Source: Pictodentalium vernedei
Lineage: Eukaryota > Mollusca > Scaphopoda > Dentaliida > Dentaliidae
Assembly: GCA_031216915.1 (NCBI GenBank)
Contig: CM062290.1
Span: 379,608,718-379,672,717, forward strand
Reading direction: 5' to 3'
DNA length: 64,000 bases
This document shows, piece after piece, positions 23,870 through 36,751 of this stretch (positions are counted from its first letter, which is position 1; each line of letters starts with the position of its first letter). The notes beneath the pieces were generated by a model. The model made no database searches. It worked only from the letters and a program-made list of their open reading frames with translations, and was not told where the DNA came from. The position numbers and the translations under genes are program-made.

Positions 23870-24005
23870 CTCTATATTTTATTCATCGTATTCTGTGCAG
23901 ATTTCATGAAAAATAATTACCTATTTTATACATTATATTTTTCATCGCCGCGATATAGCCTTAGATGCTTATGTGCCTTCTAGCACCAATAAATAATAAA
24001 TAATT
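23870..24005 (+). mobile_element. LINE 3' tail relic (duplication copy B)
   Basis: ATCGCCGCGATATAGCCTTAG and CACCAATAAATAATAAATAA. This copy keeps the tail better than copy A does. Confidence 0.6.
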
Positions 24006-24638
24006 GCATTATCAAGCGTCAGCCTCGTATTTGTAGTCTGAATATATTTGGTAGTCTTCCCTAAAACAGACTTTGTGTCGATTCTAAACGCTAAGGTGGT
24101 GCTGGAATGTAAAACCCGGCCGCAATGTTGAAAGGAATAATTTTATCAATGTATTATTTCAGTGGAAATTAATTATCCCACACTATTCTCTTAAATCATC
24201 AAACAGCTCACATTACGAACATTTCGTTCGTAATACGTCTAATAAACAATCATGACGTCATAATTCAACATCGACGTTGTAACATTGTTAGTGATTTCGT
24301 TTCAGAAGTAGAAGTGATGTTCTCTTACATTTTATTGACTTTTTTTCCAAATTGGAAAAAAAAACAAACTTTTCCTGCATACCTAAGACAATTTACTCTT
24401 TTACCCCGCAAACATAGCTTATGACCCCCTTATTGGAACGATCTTTTATCGACCTCGTTTCAATAAGGGGTCAAAAGCTGTGCTTTCGAGGCAAAACTAC
24501 TGTCAGTTCGGCACAACAATTTAAACAGATCCCCGATAAACCTCGGTTCAGATCGATTTTAGTGAAATGGGTTAAGACATTTTATATCAAAATGTGACTC
24601 ATTAGAAATCCTCTATTCACGAACATTTATTTACAAAT

Positions 24639-24889
24639 TTAACCCTTTACCTAACATGAAAAGCAGACGACACTTGCAAAAAAAATTCTTGAATAACTAA
24701 TTTTTTTCATTTTTTGTCTCAAAAACATAGGTTATGACCCCTCGTTGGAACGAGCTCGACGAGCTCGTTCCAACGAGGGGTCATAACCTATGTTTTTGAG
24801 ACAAAAAATGAAAATATTTTGAAAATTAATTGGCGATTTTTGAGAATAGGGCTGGCCGGTTTTGGCCGTTACGTTGGGTAAAGGGTTAA
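24639..24889 (+). mobile_element. MITE-1 (duplication copy B)
   Basis: Intact TTAA ends and perfect palindrome; nearly identical to 19543. Confidence 0.92.
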
Positions 24890-25040
24890 AGTAAATACAG
24901 AACAATTAAAAGAGATGCAGACAATGTATTAACAATTTAAGAATACAAAAAATATAACTAATTCAAAGTATATACAATATATTAACAGACCTGCTTATCC
25001 TGGAGCAAATGAATGGCAAAATATGTTGAAATGAACATTA

Positions 25041-25378
25041 TTGTTTATTTATTTATTGGGGTTTAACGAAACTTTCGACAGAATCGGACACTTTTACATG
25101 TGGAGGAAGTGAGAGTACCGGTGGAGAACCACCGAACAGCGGCAAGTTATGTCATACCCAACGTACCAACACCGCAAAAGCAGGGTTAGCACTGCTTGGA
25201 GGCGAGTGTACATCGATGTGCAGTACGCCATAGTACACAACGCCAGGGTGCCCGCGCATGGGTGATCGGGATTTAGTGCCTTGCCCAACGGCGCTATACA
25301 GTTATCCCTGATGGGGATAGAAAGGTGGACCATTACGTTTGAACTCCAATGCCATAATCACTGAGCCATCGCGCTACT
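25041..25378 (-). mobile_element. SINE-B (duplication copy B)
   Basis: Counterpart of 22147. The head complement reads TCACTGAGCCATCGCGCTAC, which restores the usual GGCTCAGTGA A-box order. Confidence 0.82.
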
Positions 25379-25390
25379 AATGTAGTTAAT

Positions 25391-25630
25391 TTAACCCTTC
25401 ACCTAGGGTAAAGGTCAAACACGGCCAGCGCTATTCACAAAAATCGCCAATTAATTTTCATTATTTTTTTCATTTTTGTCTCAAAATCATAGCTTATGAC
25501 CCCTCTTTGAAACGAGCTCGACGAGCTCGTTCCAAAGAGGGTTTATAGCCTATGCTTTCGGGAAAAAATGAGTTATTCAAGAATTTTGTTTGCAAGTGTC
25601 GTCTGCTTTTCATGTTAGGTAAAGGGTTAA
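25391..25630 (-). mobile_element. MITE-1, reversed (duplication copy B)
   Basis: TTAACCCTTCACC to TTAGGTAAAGGGTTAA, core GAGCTCGACGAGCTC. Confidence 0.88.
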
Positions 25631-25874
25631 ATAAATCTTACATATACATTGTTGGTATTCTAATCCATTTCGAATAAATCAACATGGGATATCAAAGCTC
25701 GTAAAAAGGATACGATTCCTTGAATGGTGACAAAAACATTCGTAGGACAGTTTAAGGCTCAGAATGGTCATCATGGCAAAAAAGTCTGTTAAGGGTGGTT
25801 GGTCGAATATGTGAGAGTTATGAACATTGATGAAAATTTAAAATATTTCATGCAGTTGGGTCCGGGAAAGAGTG

Positions 25875-26400
25875 AGCAATAATTTGAGTACCAGAAATTT
25901 TCCGCCCACTATTTGTGCTAAACTTAAAGTAATTGCAGTTATCTTTTTTACAGCCCCTTAACGTACTGCAGCATAGATTAGTTCCTGTGAATTTTCCTTC
26001 ATAAAATGAGTTTTGCGGATATACGAATATTGTAACTCAAGACGTAAAGGTGATCTGTTCTGAGAGTGACGTGACAGTATTCCTAACTTTGGAAAACGAT
26101 TGCATAAACAATGAACATTCGATATAAATCTCTAAGTAAGAGTGGAGAGGTTGAAAATTCCACGCAGCATTTTATTATCACACGTGTAACTGATATATCA
26201 ACTGGGGTAAACAAATTGTCAGAAAACGGCATCGGAAAAGTTCGATCGAGCAAGGAAGCTGTTTCAACTGAACGTACATTTAAGTTTCTGACGGTGTACC
26301 GATATAGCGAAAGACTATTACCTTAAAATACGTACCACAATCGAGGCTTGAACGATCATAGTCGGAAAGAATAAGCATACCTTGATGCTGCAGTTCAAAT
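25875..26400. other. Unassigned sequence
   Basis: No family or gene recognised. Confidence 0.4.
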
Positions 26401-26632
26401 ACCCCTTTACCCAACGCAGACGATATCTAAATTTATTATTTTAAACACTAGTTTAAGAAATTCAGCACAACCATATCATGTGACCCCCTCATTGGAACGA
26501 TCGCGATGAGCTCGTTCCAAGGAGGGGTCACATGATATTGTTTTGGTAACGGTTTTTGAAATAATATTATTTTCAACTGCTCAGTTTGAATATTACGCAA
26601 ATGGATTATGTCGATTCGTTTGTTAAAGGGAT
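26401..26632 (+). mobile_element. MITE-2 copy, ends eroded
   Basis: CCCCTTTACCCAACGCAGACG at the left and GTTAAAGGGATAA at the right; arms CATATCATGTGACCCC and complement are present. Confidence 0.75.
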
Positions 26633-27055
26633 AATATTATTCATTGAGGATTACACTTAAAACAACTGAAGATATCTTGAAAATTAAATTGTGGGTATAT
26701 AAAAAAACGATATATTTCTAATTACACCGGTATCGCGATACTGGTTTAAATTCCGGCACGTATCGGTTTTTCGATATACCCTGCATCCCTACGGGCTTGT
26801 CAACTCTTCCAGCATAGTCAAAATAAATATATATAATGAAAATATCCTTCTTGATAATGTCACACATTGAAAATAGAGACAAACAATGTAAAGAGTATTA
26901 TGCCAATAAAACCGAATAGAGAATTTCAACAGGATTATAATCCGGTTTCAAACCTCTTCAGCCCATAACACTTCAGAATGTACCTGTCAAAAGCAAAAAA
27001 AAAAAAAAAATAAATAAAATAAATTCAAAAACACTTCTATTATTTCTATTTACTC
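26633..27055. other. Unassigned sequence
   Basis: A poly-A stretch lies at about 26995-27011. No gene recognised. Confidence 0.4.
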
Positions 27056-27972
27056 TTCGTGGTTGCCCAGTAGTTACGAACACTGGACTTCAAACCGACA
27101 GATCGACGGTACGTTCCTGACCAGCGGTAATTGCTCTTTATTATACACTAAACGATAGATTAAAAAAACAATTGGAGAACGATAGAAACCGTATTCCCGG
27201 CTTTAAAGATATAGAAAGTTTCACTTTCACGGTACCAATCATACCTGCGGCTTTCAAAGCATCACTTCAAGGTGAATCCGAATCAAATTATCACTGGAAA
27301 TGACCAATTTGTTCTAAAAATATATAATGAAAAGAAAGCCTAGTGTTTCTGAATAGACACCGATCATTTCCAGCAATAATACAAGACGTATCCACCTTGA
27401 ATTGATGCATGAAACCTGTCAGCTGAATCAGATCGCAAGACGCTATCTGTTCCGAGTATCAGCTGTTCACTTTCATGCATCAATTCAAGGTTGAAACGAG
27501 TGGAATTGTCGACAGGAATGAACAGATTCTTATAAAAAAGGTAAAAAAAATCCAGTGTTTTAGGGTGGATACCGAAAATTATCTCAGTCGTGACAGAGAC
27601 AAATGGCAATTTATTTTCGCTCGCGCAAGCGTTCGCGAAAAAAAACCATTTGTTTCGGCACACATGAAATAATTTTCCGGTATCCACTCAGAAAACTCTA
27701 CATATTCTCTTTGTATCCTATAACAAGACATTTAATCCCACTTACTCATGTGGGGCCCTGTGGTGTTGTGTTCTAAAGTGTACTGCATGCCAATTGTGCA
27801 CTTGCCTTCAACCGCTACTAACTTCGTCGGTGACGAGTTTGTACGCTGGACAGTTTGACAGTTGTAAACCGTTGCTCGATGGTTCTCTACGGTTGTCCGG
27901 CTGCCTCCTTCAGTACATTGCCTGAAATGATGTGATCCTGTCTGTTAAAAGTGTCGTGAACCATTTTTCTGT
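27056..27972 (+). mobile_element. SINE-B split by a 567-bp insertion
   Basis: The tRNA-like head (GGTTGCCCAGTAGTTACG, GACGGTACGTTCCTGACC) runs to 27139 and the body resumes at 27707 with TCCTATAACAAGACATTTAA. Comparison with the intact copy at 18482 shows nothing is lost at the junction. CTCTTT occurs on both sides (27134-27139 and 27707-27712), as expected of a 6-bp target duplication. Confidence 0.75.
27140..27706. mobile_element. Unknown element inserted into a SINE
   Basis: The segment has internal inverted repeats: CCTTGAATTGATGCATGAAA (27401-27420) with its complement at 27472-27491, and GTGGATACCG-AAAATTAT near 27568 with its complement at 27669-27688. No clear terminal inverted repeats or coding frame were found. 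Confidence 0.55.
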
Positions 27973-28739
27973 TTTTACTTTGAAATTGTTTATTTTTTAA
28001 ATAGCTGTCCACCGGTGTAAACGTGTTGCGACTAGATCTCAATTCTACCGCGATCCGATCGAGAAATAGGACACATTCGCGATCAGTGTAAGCCTACTGT
28101 ACTCCCGTTTAGAAGGTGAAACACATACAACAGATCGTCGCCTGAGTGCTAGAATATCCTGTGTCCCTTATGGGACATAGGACATTCTAGTACTTCGGCG
28201 ACGAGATATGTACATGATATAGAAAATGGGAAACATTCCACTGAAGATTAAACATATACAAGGTATTGGCCATTTCAAAACATAACACCACCTTGAAAGG
28301 AAATGAACAGGTACTTGAGAAGATGATACGATGCACGGGACACTAAAATGTGCAAAGGTTAGACCACAAAGCCGGTGCATTAAGCTCCTACGTTTCGACA
28401 CGAAACATTTGGTCATGGCAAGTAATTTAATTCAAGCAGCTGTGACAAACTTTACGAGCTTTAAAAAAGTCCAGCATGTTGGGGACACAACATTTGAGCT
28501 CTATATAATCTGATGGCTGGAACGTCAGTGTAAAACATCGCAACTCAATCTCAGACTCTCTCCCACAAAAGAGACAATGGCGTCAAGTATGCAGTTACAC
28601 GTTGTCAAGTTTCCAATTTCGATACTTATTTTTTGTCAATACTAACTGAAATATGTTGCAAATATTGAATTGGCATTTCTACGACAAATGTGCGCATCAT
28701 TGCGATGTAAATTTTCCACAGACATTATAGAATATTCTT
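27973..28739. other. Unassigned sequence with a hairpin at 28137-28203
   Basis: The hairpin arms are GTCGCCTGAGTGCTAGAAT and the near-complement ATTCTAGTACTTCGGCGAC. No gene seen. Confidence 0.45.
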
Positions 28740-28995
28740 TTAACCCTTTACCTAACGCACCGTTTAAAACCGGCCAGCCCTATTCACAAAACTCACCATT
28801 CAATTTTCATTATTTTTTTAATTTTTTGTCAGAAAAAACATAGCTTATGACCCCTGATTGGAACGAGTTCGTTGAGCTTGATTCAATGAGGGGTCATAAG
28901 CTATTTTTTTTACAAAAAATGCAAAAAATAATTGTTATTGAAGAATTTTGTTTGCAAATGTTGAGTCTTTCGTGTTATGTTATCGAAAGGGTTAA
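28740..28995 (-). mobile_element. MITE-1, reversed, diverged
   Basis: TTAACCCTTTACCTAACGC to CGAAAGGGTTAA. The core palindrome is mutated (GGAACGAGTTCGTTGAGC). Confidence 0.8.
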
Positions 28996-30034
28996 AGGGT
29001 TAAAGGCGGTCGGCGATTGCGAGTCGTCGGAAATTTGTAAGTGTTGGAGAAAAATGTTTTGTTGAGCATAATTTATTTACAGTAACAGCTTCACCCACCC
29101 ATACCCAGGAAGATGATGGGGCACTTTTATGTGGCCAAACAACACTCCAACAAACCAGATATTGAACGTTCAGTGGACAGAATCAAGATGTGATATAGTC
29201 CCTCACTCACACCCAAAGAATATGGTTCAGCACACCCAGACAATAACTAAACCGTTCCCAGATATTTCACTGGATGCAGCTTCGAGGTGTATAAAGGTTT
29301 TTAATAACTCACAAAGTGGAGTTTTATACCCTGATAAAAGACTGGATGTTGGAGGAAAAACCAACAGTACACGCAACGTTTCCAGCAATGAAAGTTTTTG
29401 TTTAGCCTGCTGGTTCATTGGCTGAATTGTCTTTTTCCAGCATAGAAAGTTATTGAATGGGCACAAAATTCTCCCGTGTCTATTTCGGTGGAAATTCCCT
29501 CCGCAAAGGGCATGATCATATGTTAAAATTAAAAACATCAAGATTCGTGCCAGGGGAGCCGATTGAGTCGCCAATAAGATACGAAGGCCATTTTATATAG
29601 TTACTAAATACGAATGCGGTTTATCTGATTATCTAAGGCATGCCATTGTACAGTTCGTGCCTTCAGTATCAGGTTCCAGTAAGTTTGCCATCCCACCAGT
29701 GAGGTAGAGTTACTGATTCTTCATAACAATCAAAATTAGGCTATTTTCTTTGAGTTCGATATTACATTGGATCGTACCATTCATCTCATTAAACCCCTAG
29801 GGTCTACAAAAGTAGGATAGATTTTCATTTCCACACAAGCTCATTTAAACCATTTCTTGATCCTTTGAATCGCCAAATCATTCTTTGATTTGGCAAGTCA
29901 TTATTTCAGTTTACCGGGGCATACATTTTCGTTGTTAAATCAAATACTGTTATTTACACAAACAAGTGACGCATGACAAGGAAAGAAGTGAGGACAATGC
30001 GGAAGAAAATGTGCAAACCGTGTATAACTTTAGT
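28996..30034. other. Unassigned; longest frames are about 100-115 codons
   Basis: Overlapping frames at 29129-29425 (+) and 29227-29574 (-) show no domain I recognise and no splice context. Possibly a decayed element. Confidence 0.35.
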
Positions 30035-30490
30035 TTAACCATTTGACGCTAGTAGTATCTTCGATGTCCGTCCAATGGAAGCAATTGAAAAAGTTCATAC
30101 AGTACGTGGAGAGTGGATTGTAACTAAATCATCCGAGGGGTGGAGTTATCACCCAAACTCTAACTTTTCAATTTTATACATATGGACAAAAATCACAAGC
30201 AATGTTTCAGCCAATGGACCTCCGGGATTAACCCGGAGGTCCATTGGTTGAAGCCTTACCTTGTACTTGTTATGCTTTGCAACAAATTCGCAATTATTGC
30301 TTGGAGAATCTCCACTCTGCGGGTGAATTAGTGACAATACATTATTCCTTATTTGGGGGCTCTGGGGCTGCATATTGAAAATATTTATTGGTGTACCCCA
30401 CACATTCACTTAGCAGCCATTCTGCTTAATGAAATTTTGACGTATCATGTTTGTGCTCCGGAAAACGGTCTCTCTTTTTCAAAGGGTTAA
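30035..30490 (+). mobile_element. MITE-3 interrupted by MITE-4
   Basis: MITE-3 runs TTAACCATTTGACGC to AAGTTCAT and resumes at TTATTTGGGGGC, ending TTTCAAAGGGTTAA. Confidence 0.75.
30100..30342 (-). mobile_element. MITE-4 nested inside MITE-3
   Basis: TA|CAGTACGTGGAGAGTGG at the left. The centre AATGTTTCAGCCAATGGACC and its complement match the 11394 copy in reverse. The right inverted repeat is truncated. Confidence 0.75.
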
Positions 30491-31617
30491 AGTACATTGT
30501 CAATGTTATAATGATAACCAGAAACACTTCCCAGAGATGTAATACAACTACTGCTAGTACTTCCACCACCCTCACCACATATACTACAAATTACTATTCT
30601 GTGACCACTGATTACAACCCCTGGCTACAGCGAGAGAAGTTATGAGCTTCTGTTCAAAACTATATTTGAAGCCAAACAACAGATAGTCCCTAACTTGAGA
30701 GTTGAGATTAACAACCCAACCATCAGTAATGCCATACATGCATGTTTTCTGGATTTCAAACCAAACAGTAGTACGTCAATGTTGAGCGGGAATTTGGGCT
30801 ATCAGTAAGCTCCGTTCCAAGGCATCACTTGGTCATACGATCTGCCTAAATCTAGTTCCCCAAGTTGTCATTGAACGGTTGAATATTTGAAAACCCCTAG
30901 AAAACGTAAAAGTAAGGAGCAAACATTGCTCTGCTTTTTGTGACGATATTCCCCAGAGAACCACAGGTTTTGTGAATCTGAAGAAGGACATCCGAGAATG
31001 TAAGATTTTGTGCAGTCGCCGGATTCCCGAGTTGTTAGCGGGAATTCGGATATTATTTCCTCTGGACTTCACAGACGTCTATGAAGTCATGTCACCAAGC
31101 ATATTAGGCGATGCATGCTGTATAGGACGAATGTACAATGCTCTTGTGGCCACCACCGCCACCGACAGAAAGTTCACATAGTTGACTTGAGAATCTTTTA
31201 GACATGTTATTGGCCTTGTATCTCTACTTCAGATCTATTTTAGTTGGGCAGTCTCCGTCTCAGACCTATTCACTTTTAGAGGCTTCAAATCCCTAAGTAG
31301 CAGGACGTCGATTCTCGGAAAGTATTCATATTGCAACGTTGAATTTTCAAAACCAGGTTCTGTTTATTAAGTCCACGCGAGTGATTTAGTCCTGAACTAA
31401 CTAATCAATAGCGTATTTAAAAGTACCCGATGCTAGTTCTCAAACTTTCAAAGTCTCCTTACTGTGGGAATATATATTTTTCAGGGGCCTGTTTGAGAAT
31501 TCATACTCCAATATTGTGCTTACAAGCTACATTTGTTTACCCATCATTTCTCACAAACGCGTGATTTTCAAAGCTTATCAAGCTAGATTGCGTTCAATCC
31601 CTAATCCATAAACAACA
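30491..31617. other. Unassigned sequence
   Basis: No family recognised; frames under 80 codons. Confidence 0.4.
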
Positions 31618-31826
31618 CAGTCGCCGCGGACTGGCCGTAACCCATGCGTGTGCAGTGATGTCCACGCATGCGTTTACCATGTAATAAAAATCATACTCTG
31701 CAAAACTTTAATCAATGAAGCACCGGGTTGTTCAAGACTTAAATGTTTGATAATTATTCCCGTAATTAGTATTTGAAATCTAATATTATTGCGTCTGTGG
31801 AAATATTGCCCACTGAATAAAGTCTT
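31618..31826 (+). mobile_element. MITE-7 with one hairpin arm lost
   Basis: CGCATGCGTTTACCATGTAAT and ATTATTGCGTCTGTGGAAAT match 5726-5972. The centre keeps AATGAAGCACCGGGTTG but not its complement. Confidence 0.6.
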
Positions 31827-32377
31827 TGAAAACTGGTGATAACGCACTTTTCTATCGGCGGTAGTCGTACACCTTTCCTAAAGATAGAACCTAAAATATC
31901 TTACACCTTTTGTTGTTTTCATCTATCCGAGATACTTTCGGAGTGGAGAAAGCGAAATTATTATAACTTGCGACTGATGCTCCTGCTTTTAAACAATTCG
32001 TAATATTATTCTATACTTATTGTAAACACTTTTACGCAGCCAATGAAGCTGATATATCTGTTTTATAATTCTGATAAACTTGCTTATGCCAACCTCGGGT
32101 TTGATATGTACGTCTCCGCGTATTGACTATTCTGTATACTATTCCTGTAAGTCCTAGATGGAAGAAAAGCAATTTCTTTTTTGTGAAATTTCTTGTTCAG
32201 AAAGATACAGATACAGGCGAGAAAGAAATTATGACTAACCTGGACTCCAGATCTTGAGCAGGTGGCTGCTGCAGCCATATCACTATGTACAAATGCGGCT
32301 AGAAAAAGTGTACACGCTCGAAAGGTCACTACGTACAAATGCGGGTAGAAAAAGTGTACACGCTCGAAAGGTCAGAT

Positions 32378-32427
<50 letters not shown>

Positions 32428-35166
32428 GGACGGAGGGACGGACGGATGAACAGACGGACGATATGAAATGGTACTTCCAAAAACAACTCACAACGTAACC
32501 ACGTCGACGCTGACTTCTGACGTCATTCCCGTATTAGACGTACTGTGACCGATATTTTCCGCAATGAGCTAGTTGATGATGATAATGTGGTAAACCGAAA
32601 TTCTTACCCAGCATTCTGAACACATGAAACCCATGATTCATCATGATGTGATCGGAATTTGACTTTAATTTGGATCAAAATATTTGCCATAAAAAGGTTT
32701 AAAATCTGAAGATAATGTCTCACTCCACCGACTTGACAAGTGTATTGACCGGTCCATCAGGATATCTCGATGGATCTCCTGCGCCTGCCAGTCTCTGCTG
32801 ACAATTCTCCTTGTATCATTTCATCACTGCAAATTAATTTTCACCCTTTATTCTTTTATTAAATATCTTCCCCGGTGCTTCTGTGACCCATTTTCCATCC
32901 AATTAGACATACAACATATTCCTTAAGATAAGTTCCGACTTTGTTTGAATCATGTTCCTGGCGTTTGACGTCGGGTATGTTGAGATGAGCTTTGCATTTC
33001 TTCCACTGAACTTTCCGGTGTAGTATTTGTTTTTTTAGCGGAAGGATCAAACAATTTCAACAATTTGACATGAAGAAAAAAAGAAGAAAAGAATATACCT
33101 AAACTTCTAGATCTGAGTTACGTGGAGGGGGAGACATACCAGCGAAATAATTAGGATTGGAATGGAATGCCATCGAATCAAATTTGAAACTTGCGAAGAG
33201 CAATATATCTTCTCTCCAGCGCATTACGTTGCCTGAGAATTACAATGTCCTAAGTCCATTTTTGTCAAAATTGAGATAATGGTTGCGCTTGATACATATC
33301 CTTCCCTGAACCTGTTAGGAAGGTAATAATTAGCAAAACAATATTCTATGTTCTTTGACTAATGGAATCAACGGTTTAATGACACGTACTTGAGAGTGAC
33401 CCATTTAGATTTGCAAGAAGTCATGCCAGTAGGGTAGGTGCATTCAAAAGTTTTAAAACTCGTTATGTCCAATTTTCCTTTTACTATTTTTAGTTATTTT
33501 ATGGCAGCCACCAGTAAAGAGTTTATTTTGTAAGTATGGGTAGTTTCAAATGCATAACTGTAATACACTACATCTTTTCCGACAAAATGGAGATAGAATA
33601 TTTCATTTCTAAACCTTTATCAGAACTTGGCTACTTTTGAATGGTGAATGGCAATCGAACTAAAGCTTTCCGAGAACCCCATTTGGGCTGTTTAGGACAG
33701 TTACACTGCCTTAAATGTAAGAATAGCAGTTACACTGCTGTTGTGTAGAAAAACGTAAATGTATGTTTGGTAGTATTTGATTTAATTTAACCTAAATACA
33801 CCTTTCTTTGTCCGTTTCTATCAACGACATTACTGGGTAACTAAGGGTACTTTGCAATGTCTAGTTGCCATGAAGATTACACTTGGATAGATCTTCAAAT
33901 TATATGGAATAAGTATTTTGTGAATACGCTCCTTATCTTTAACCATTTCCAGATCAAAGCCAAATGAAATGTGCTTATATTACACTCTCCCAAAATGGAT
34001 ACTTCCTCTTCTCCGATTGACTTGAAAATTTTACTCGTGGATACAATATCAAATTCCATAAAGGCCGTGTATTTTCACTCGTCGTAATATCTTGTTGTTT
34101 CTGAGTTACAGGCCTTCCTAATTTTGTTGTAATTGGTCTTTCTACAAAATTACTGGGCAATAAGCAAAATTTCCCAGTGATCAAAATGACATTTTGCCGA
34201 ATCCATGTGCCACGGGATGTGGCACATAATTAGGATTCATATACCTTCATCTGATGTTTTGAAACTTAGTAGTATCTATAATCTGTTCTGAGTTACGGAG
34301 CATTGGATGTTTGTGGTATTCTCCCTTTGGGGAACTACATTATGCTGCACCTAACTTCAAAACGATGATTCTCATTGGCTTTACACCAAGGCAAAGATAT
34401 AACTTAAACTAGATAAAAGGAAACAGTGTATTGGAGTTCAAATGTCTGACGTTGAATATTCGTGACGGGACTCATGTACAAGTTTTCAAAACAAATAGCA
34501 TTCAACCTACGTACAAAATAATGTTTTTTTTTAGTTTAACAAAATTCAGTGATGTGAGAAATTTTTCCATCAGGAAATTTCTTTCTTAAGACAAACTTCT
34601 TCAACCTATCAAATTATGAGAGTACATTCAAACAATGGAGTTTAACACGATATGAAAGTATACATTGTAAACATATTTGGGTTCAAACTTGCATGATAAG
34701 AAATTATTTTAGGGTTACAGTTTGGTACATAATTAACAACATTTGTTGGCATTCAGAAATTGTATCATAACCTTTTATGTTTGATAACCAACTAAAATGC
34801 TAACTAAATGGTAATTTAAATCTTGCAAAAAAAACAACAAATATACAAATAAAGAATTTTGACAGTCAGCGTAGTTGTAATTGTAATAATAACTAGTAGG
34901 TTGAAACAAGTTCAAGAGTGTGTTTTAGAATAAAACTAGAACTTATCCTTAAACCACCATGATTGGAAAAGAAACAAGATAAAACAATTCAAAACAACAC
35001 CCCTCCATCAACACGGTCACTTTTACTATCAAAATGGTATTTTTAAGAGTATGTACATATAGTTTACAGTACATAGGAACAATACAAAATTCAATTCCTT
35101 TTTACATTTAGAGACACTACTTCAAAGTGTGAGCACAGATGAAACACAGTTTTAGCCAATTTTTCA
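31827..35166. other. Unassigned 3.3-kb stretch
   Basis: Contains a 47-bp tandem duplication at about 32279-32373 (ACAAATGCGG-TAGAAAAAG twice), a (GA)n tract at 32388-32426 followed by GACGGACGGA repeats, and otherwise AT-rich sequence without recognised genes. Confidence 0.4.
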
Positions 35167-35169
35167 ATG

Positions 35170-36470
35170 ACAAAAGTGGCAATGCAGGTGCAACACGGGG
35201 CCGATTCAAAACGTCGAAACCTTTATGCACATCTAGAGACGGTAACTGAACTCATAAACACACTTTCAACGTTTGAAACAAACCTCCCTAGGAGTCATTC
35301 GCCGAGAATCGATTCTCTAACGTCAAAAATGAAGCTACAGGAATCACATGGGGCCGGATCAACGGTCCGAAACCTTTGTACACATCTAGAGACCACGCCT
35401 GAACATATGAATTTCAGCATTTCGATTTAAAAAACAGAGAAGCTTTTCGTGGAAATTGATCCTTTAACAACAAAAGTGGCACCGCAGGAGCCACACGCGG
35501 CGGTATCAAAAATCTGAAAACTTTATGCACATCGAGACCATACCTGAACATATGAACGCACATTCAACTTTTCGAATTGAAACCCAAAGGAGCCTTATAC
35601 CGGAAACCGATTCTCTAACGACAAACGTGGCGCGACGGGCGCCACATGGGGGCCGAAACAGAACTCCGAAACCTTTATGCTCTTCTAGAGATACTGCCTG
35701 AACATATGAACGCAGTTTGAACGTTTCGAATTAAAACCTCACGAACCCTTTCGCCGAAAACCGATTTCCTAACGACAGAATTGGCACCACGGATGACCGA
35801 TGGGGACGGATCGAAAATCTGAAACCTTCATGCGCATCTATACACCCTACCTGAACATACGAACACACTGTCAACGTTTCGAATTAAAACCCCCGGGACG
35901 TTCACCGGGAACTGATTCTGTAACGACAAAAGTTGGGTTGAACGCACTTTCAACGTTTCGAATTAAAACCCCTAGGAGCATTTTGTCGGAAACCGATTTT
36001 CTAACGATAAAAGTGGCACTACGGGCACCATTTGGGGCCGAATAAAAAATCCGAATCAGATGTACACATCTGGAGACCATACCTGAACATATGAGCACAT
36101 TTTCAACGTTTTGAATGAAAACCATAGGAGCCTTTCGCCAGAAACCGATTGCCGAACGACAACAGTGACATTACTGGCGACACACAGGGTCGAATAAAAA
36201 AAACAAACCAGTATTATGCACATCTAGAGGTCCTACCTGAACATATGAACACACTTTGAACTTTTCGAATAAAAAAACCCAGGAACCATTCTCCGAGAAC
36301 CGATTGTCTAACCACAAAAGTGGCACCACGGTAGTAACATGGGAGCGGATTAAAAATCCGAAACATTTATGCACAACTAGAGACCCTACATGGACATATG
36401 AACTCACTTTAAACAATCAAAATTACATATCCTAGGAGCCTTTCTTCGAAAAGCAGTATTTTAGCTCCAT
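35170..36470. repeat. Tandem repeat, about 150-bp unit, about 8.5 copies
   Basis: Unit starts marked by CAAAAGTGGCACCACGGG recur near 35173, 35323, 35473, 35624, 35777, 35930, 36008, 36160 and 36314. Each unit also carries CCGAAACCTTTATGCACATC and TGAACATATGAACACACTTT. Units are diverged and one (about 35930) is internally deleted. Frames through it are not protein repeats: stops interrupt them. Confidence 0.85.
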
Positions 36471-36594
36471 CTTTAAATGACACCACCTGGTGACAAAAAT
36501 ACATATGGAAAGGTTCAAAATTATAGCCCACAAAACGGACGTACTGATTTTTAAAAATGCGTCGATAAAAATATAGACACTAAAATACTAAAAC

Positions 36595-36596
<2 letters not shown>

Positions 36597-36653
<57 letters not shown>

Positions 36654-36654
36654 A
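36597..36654. repeat. (AAAT)n microsatellite
   Basis: About 14 tetranucleotide units. Similar to a SINE tail but with no SINE body beside it. Confidence 0.9.
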
Positions 36655-36751
36655 GGGCTCTTTTTAATGTTTTGCAAAATTATTTTCACGGTATTTATTT
36701 ATCCATTGTTTAATCTTGCCAAATAAACTAGTTTTAGTTCATCTGTCTCTT

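Larger units (their letters stand above)
23510..25874. repeat. Segmental duplication, copy B
   Basis: Same element order as copy A with scattered substitutions and small indels. After the terminal GGGAAAGAGTG the two copies diverge completely. Confidence 0.9.

Noticed and set aside
29129..29574. Coding exons of 98 and 115 codons on opposite strands
   Set aside because: No recognisable domain, no coherent splice sites and mutual overlap. Left as unassigned.
35167..36045. Repeat-containing protein encoded by the 150-bp array
   Set aside because: The apparent amino-acid repeats come from the DNA satellite; unit lengths vary from 78 to 154 bp and stops interrupt every frame.
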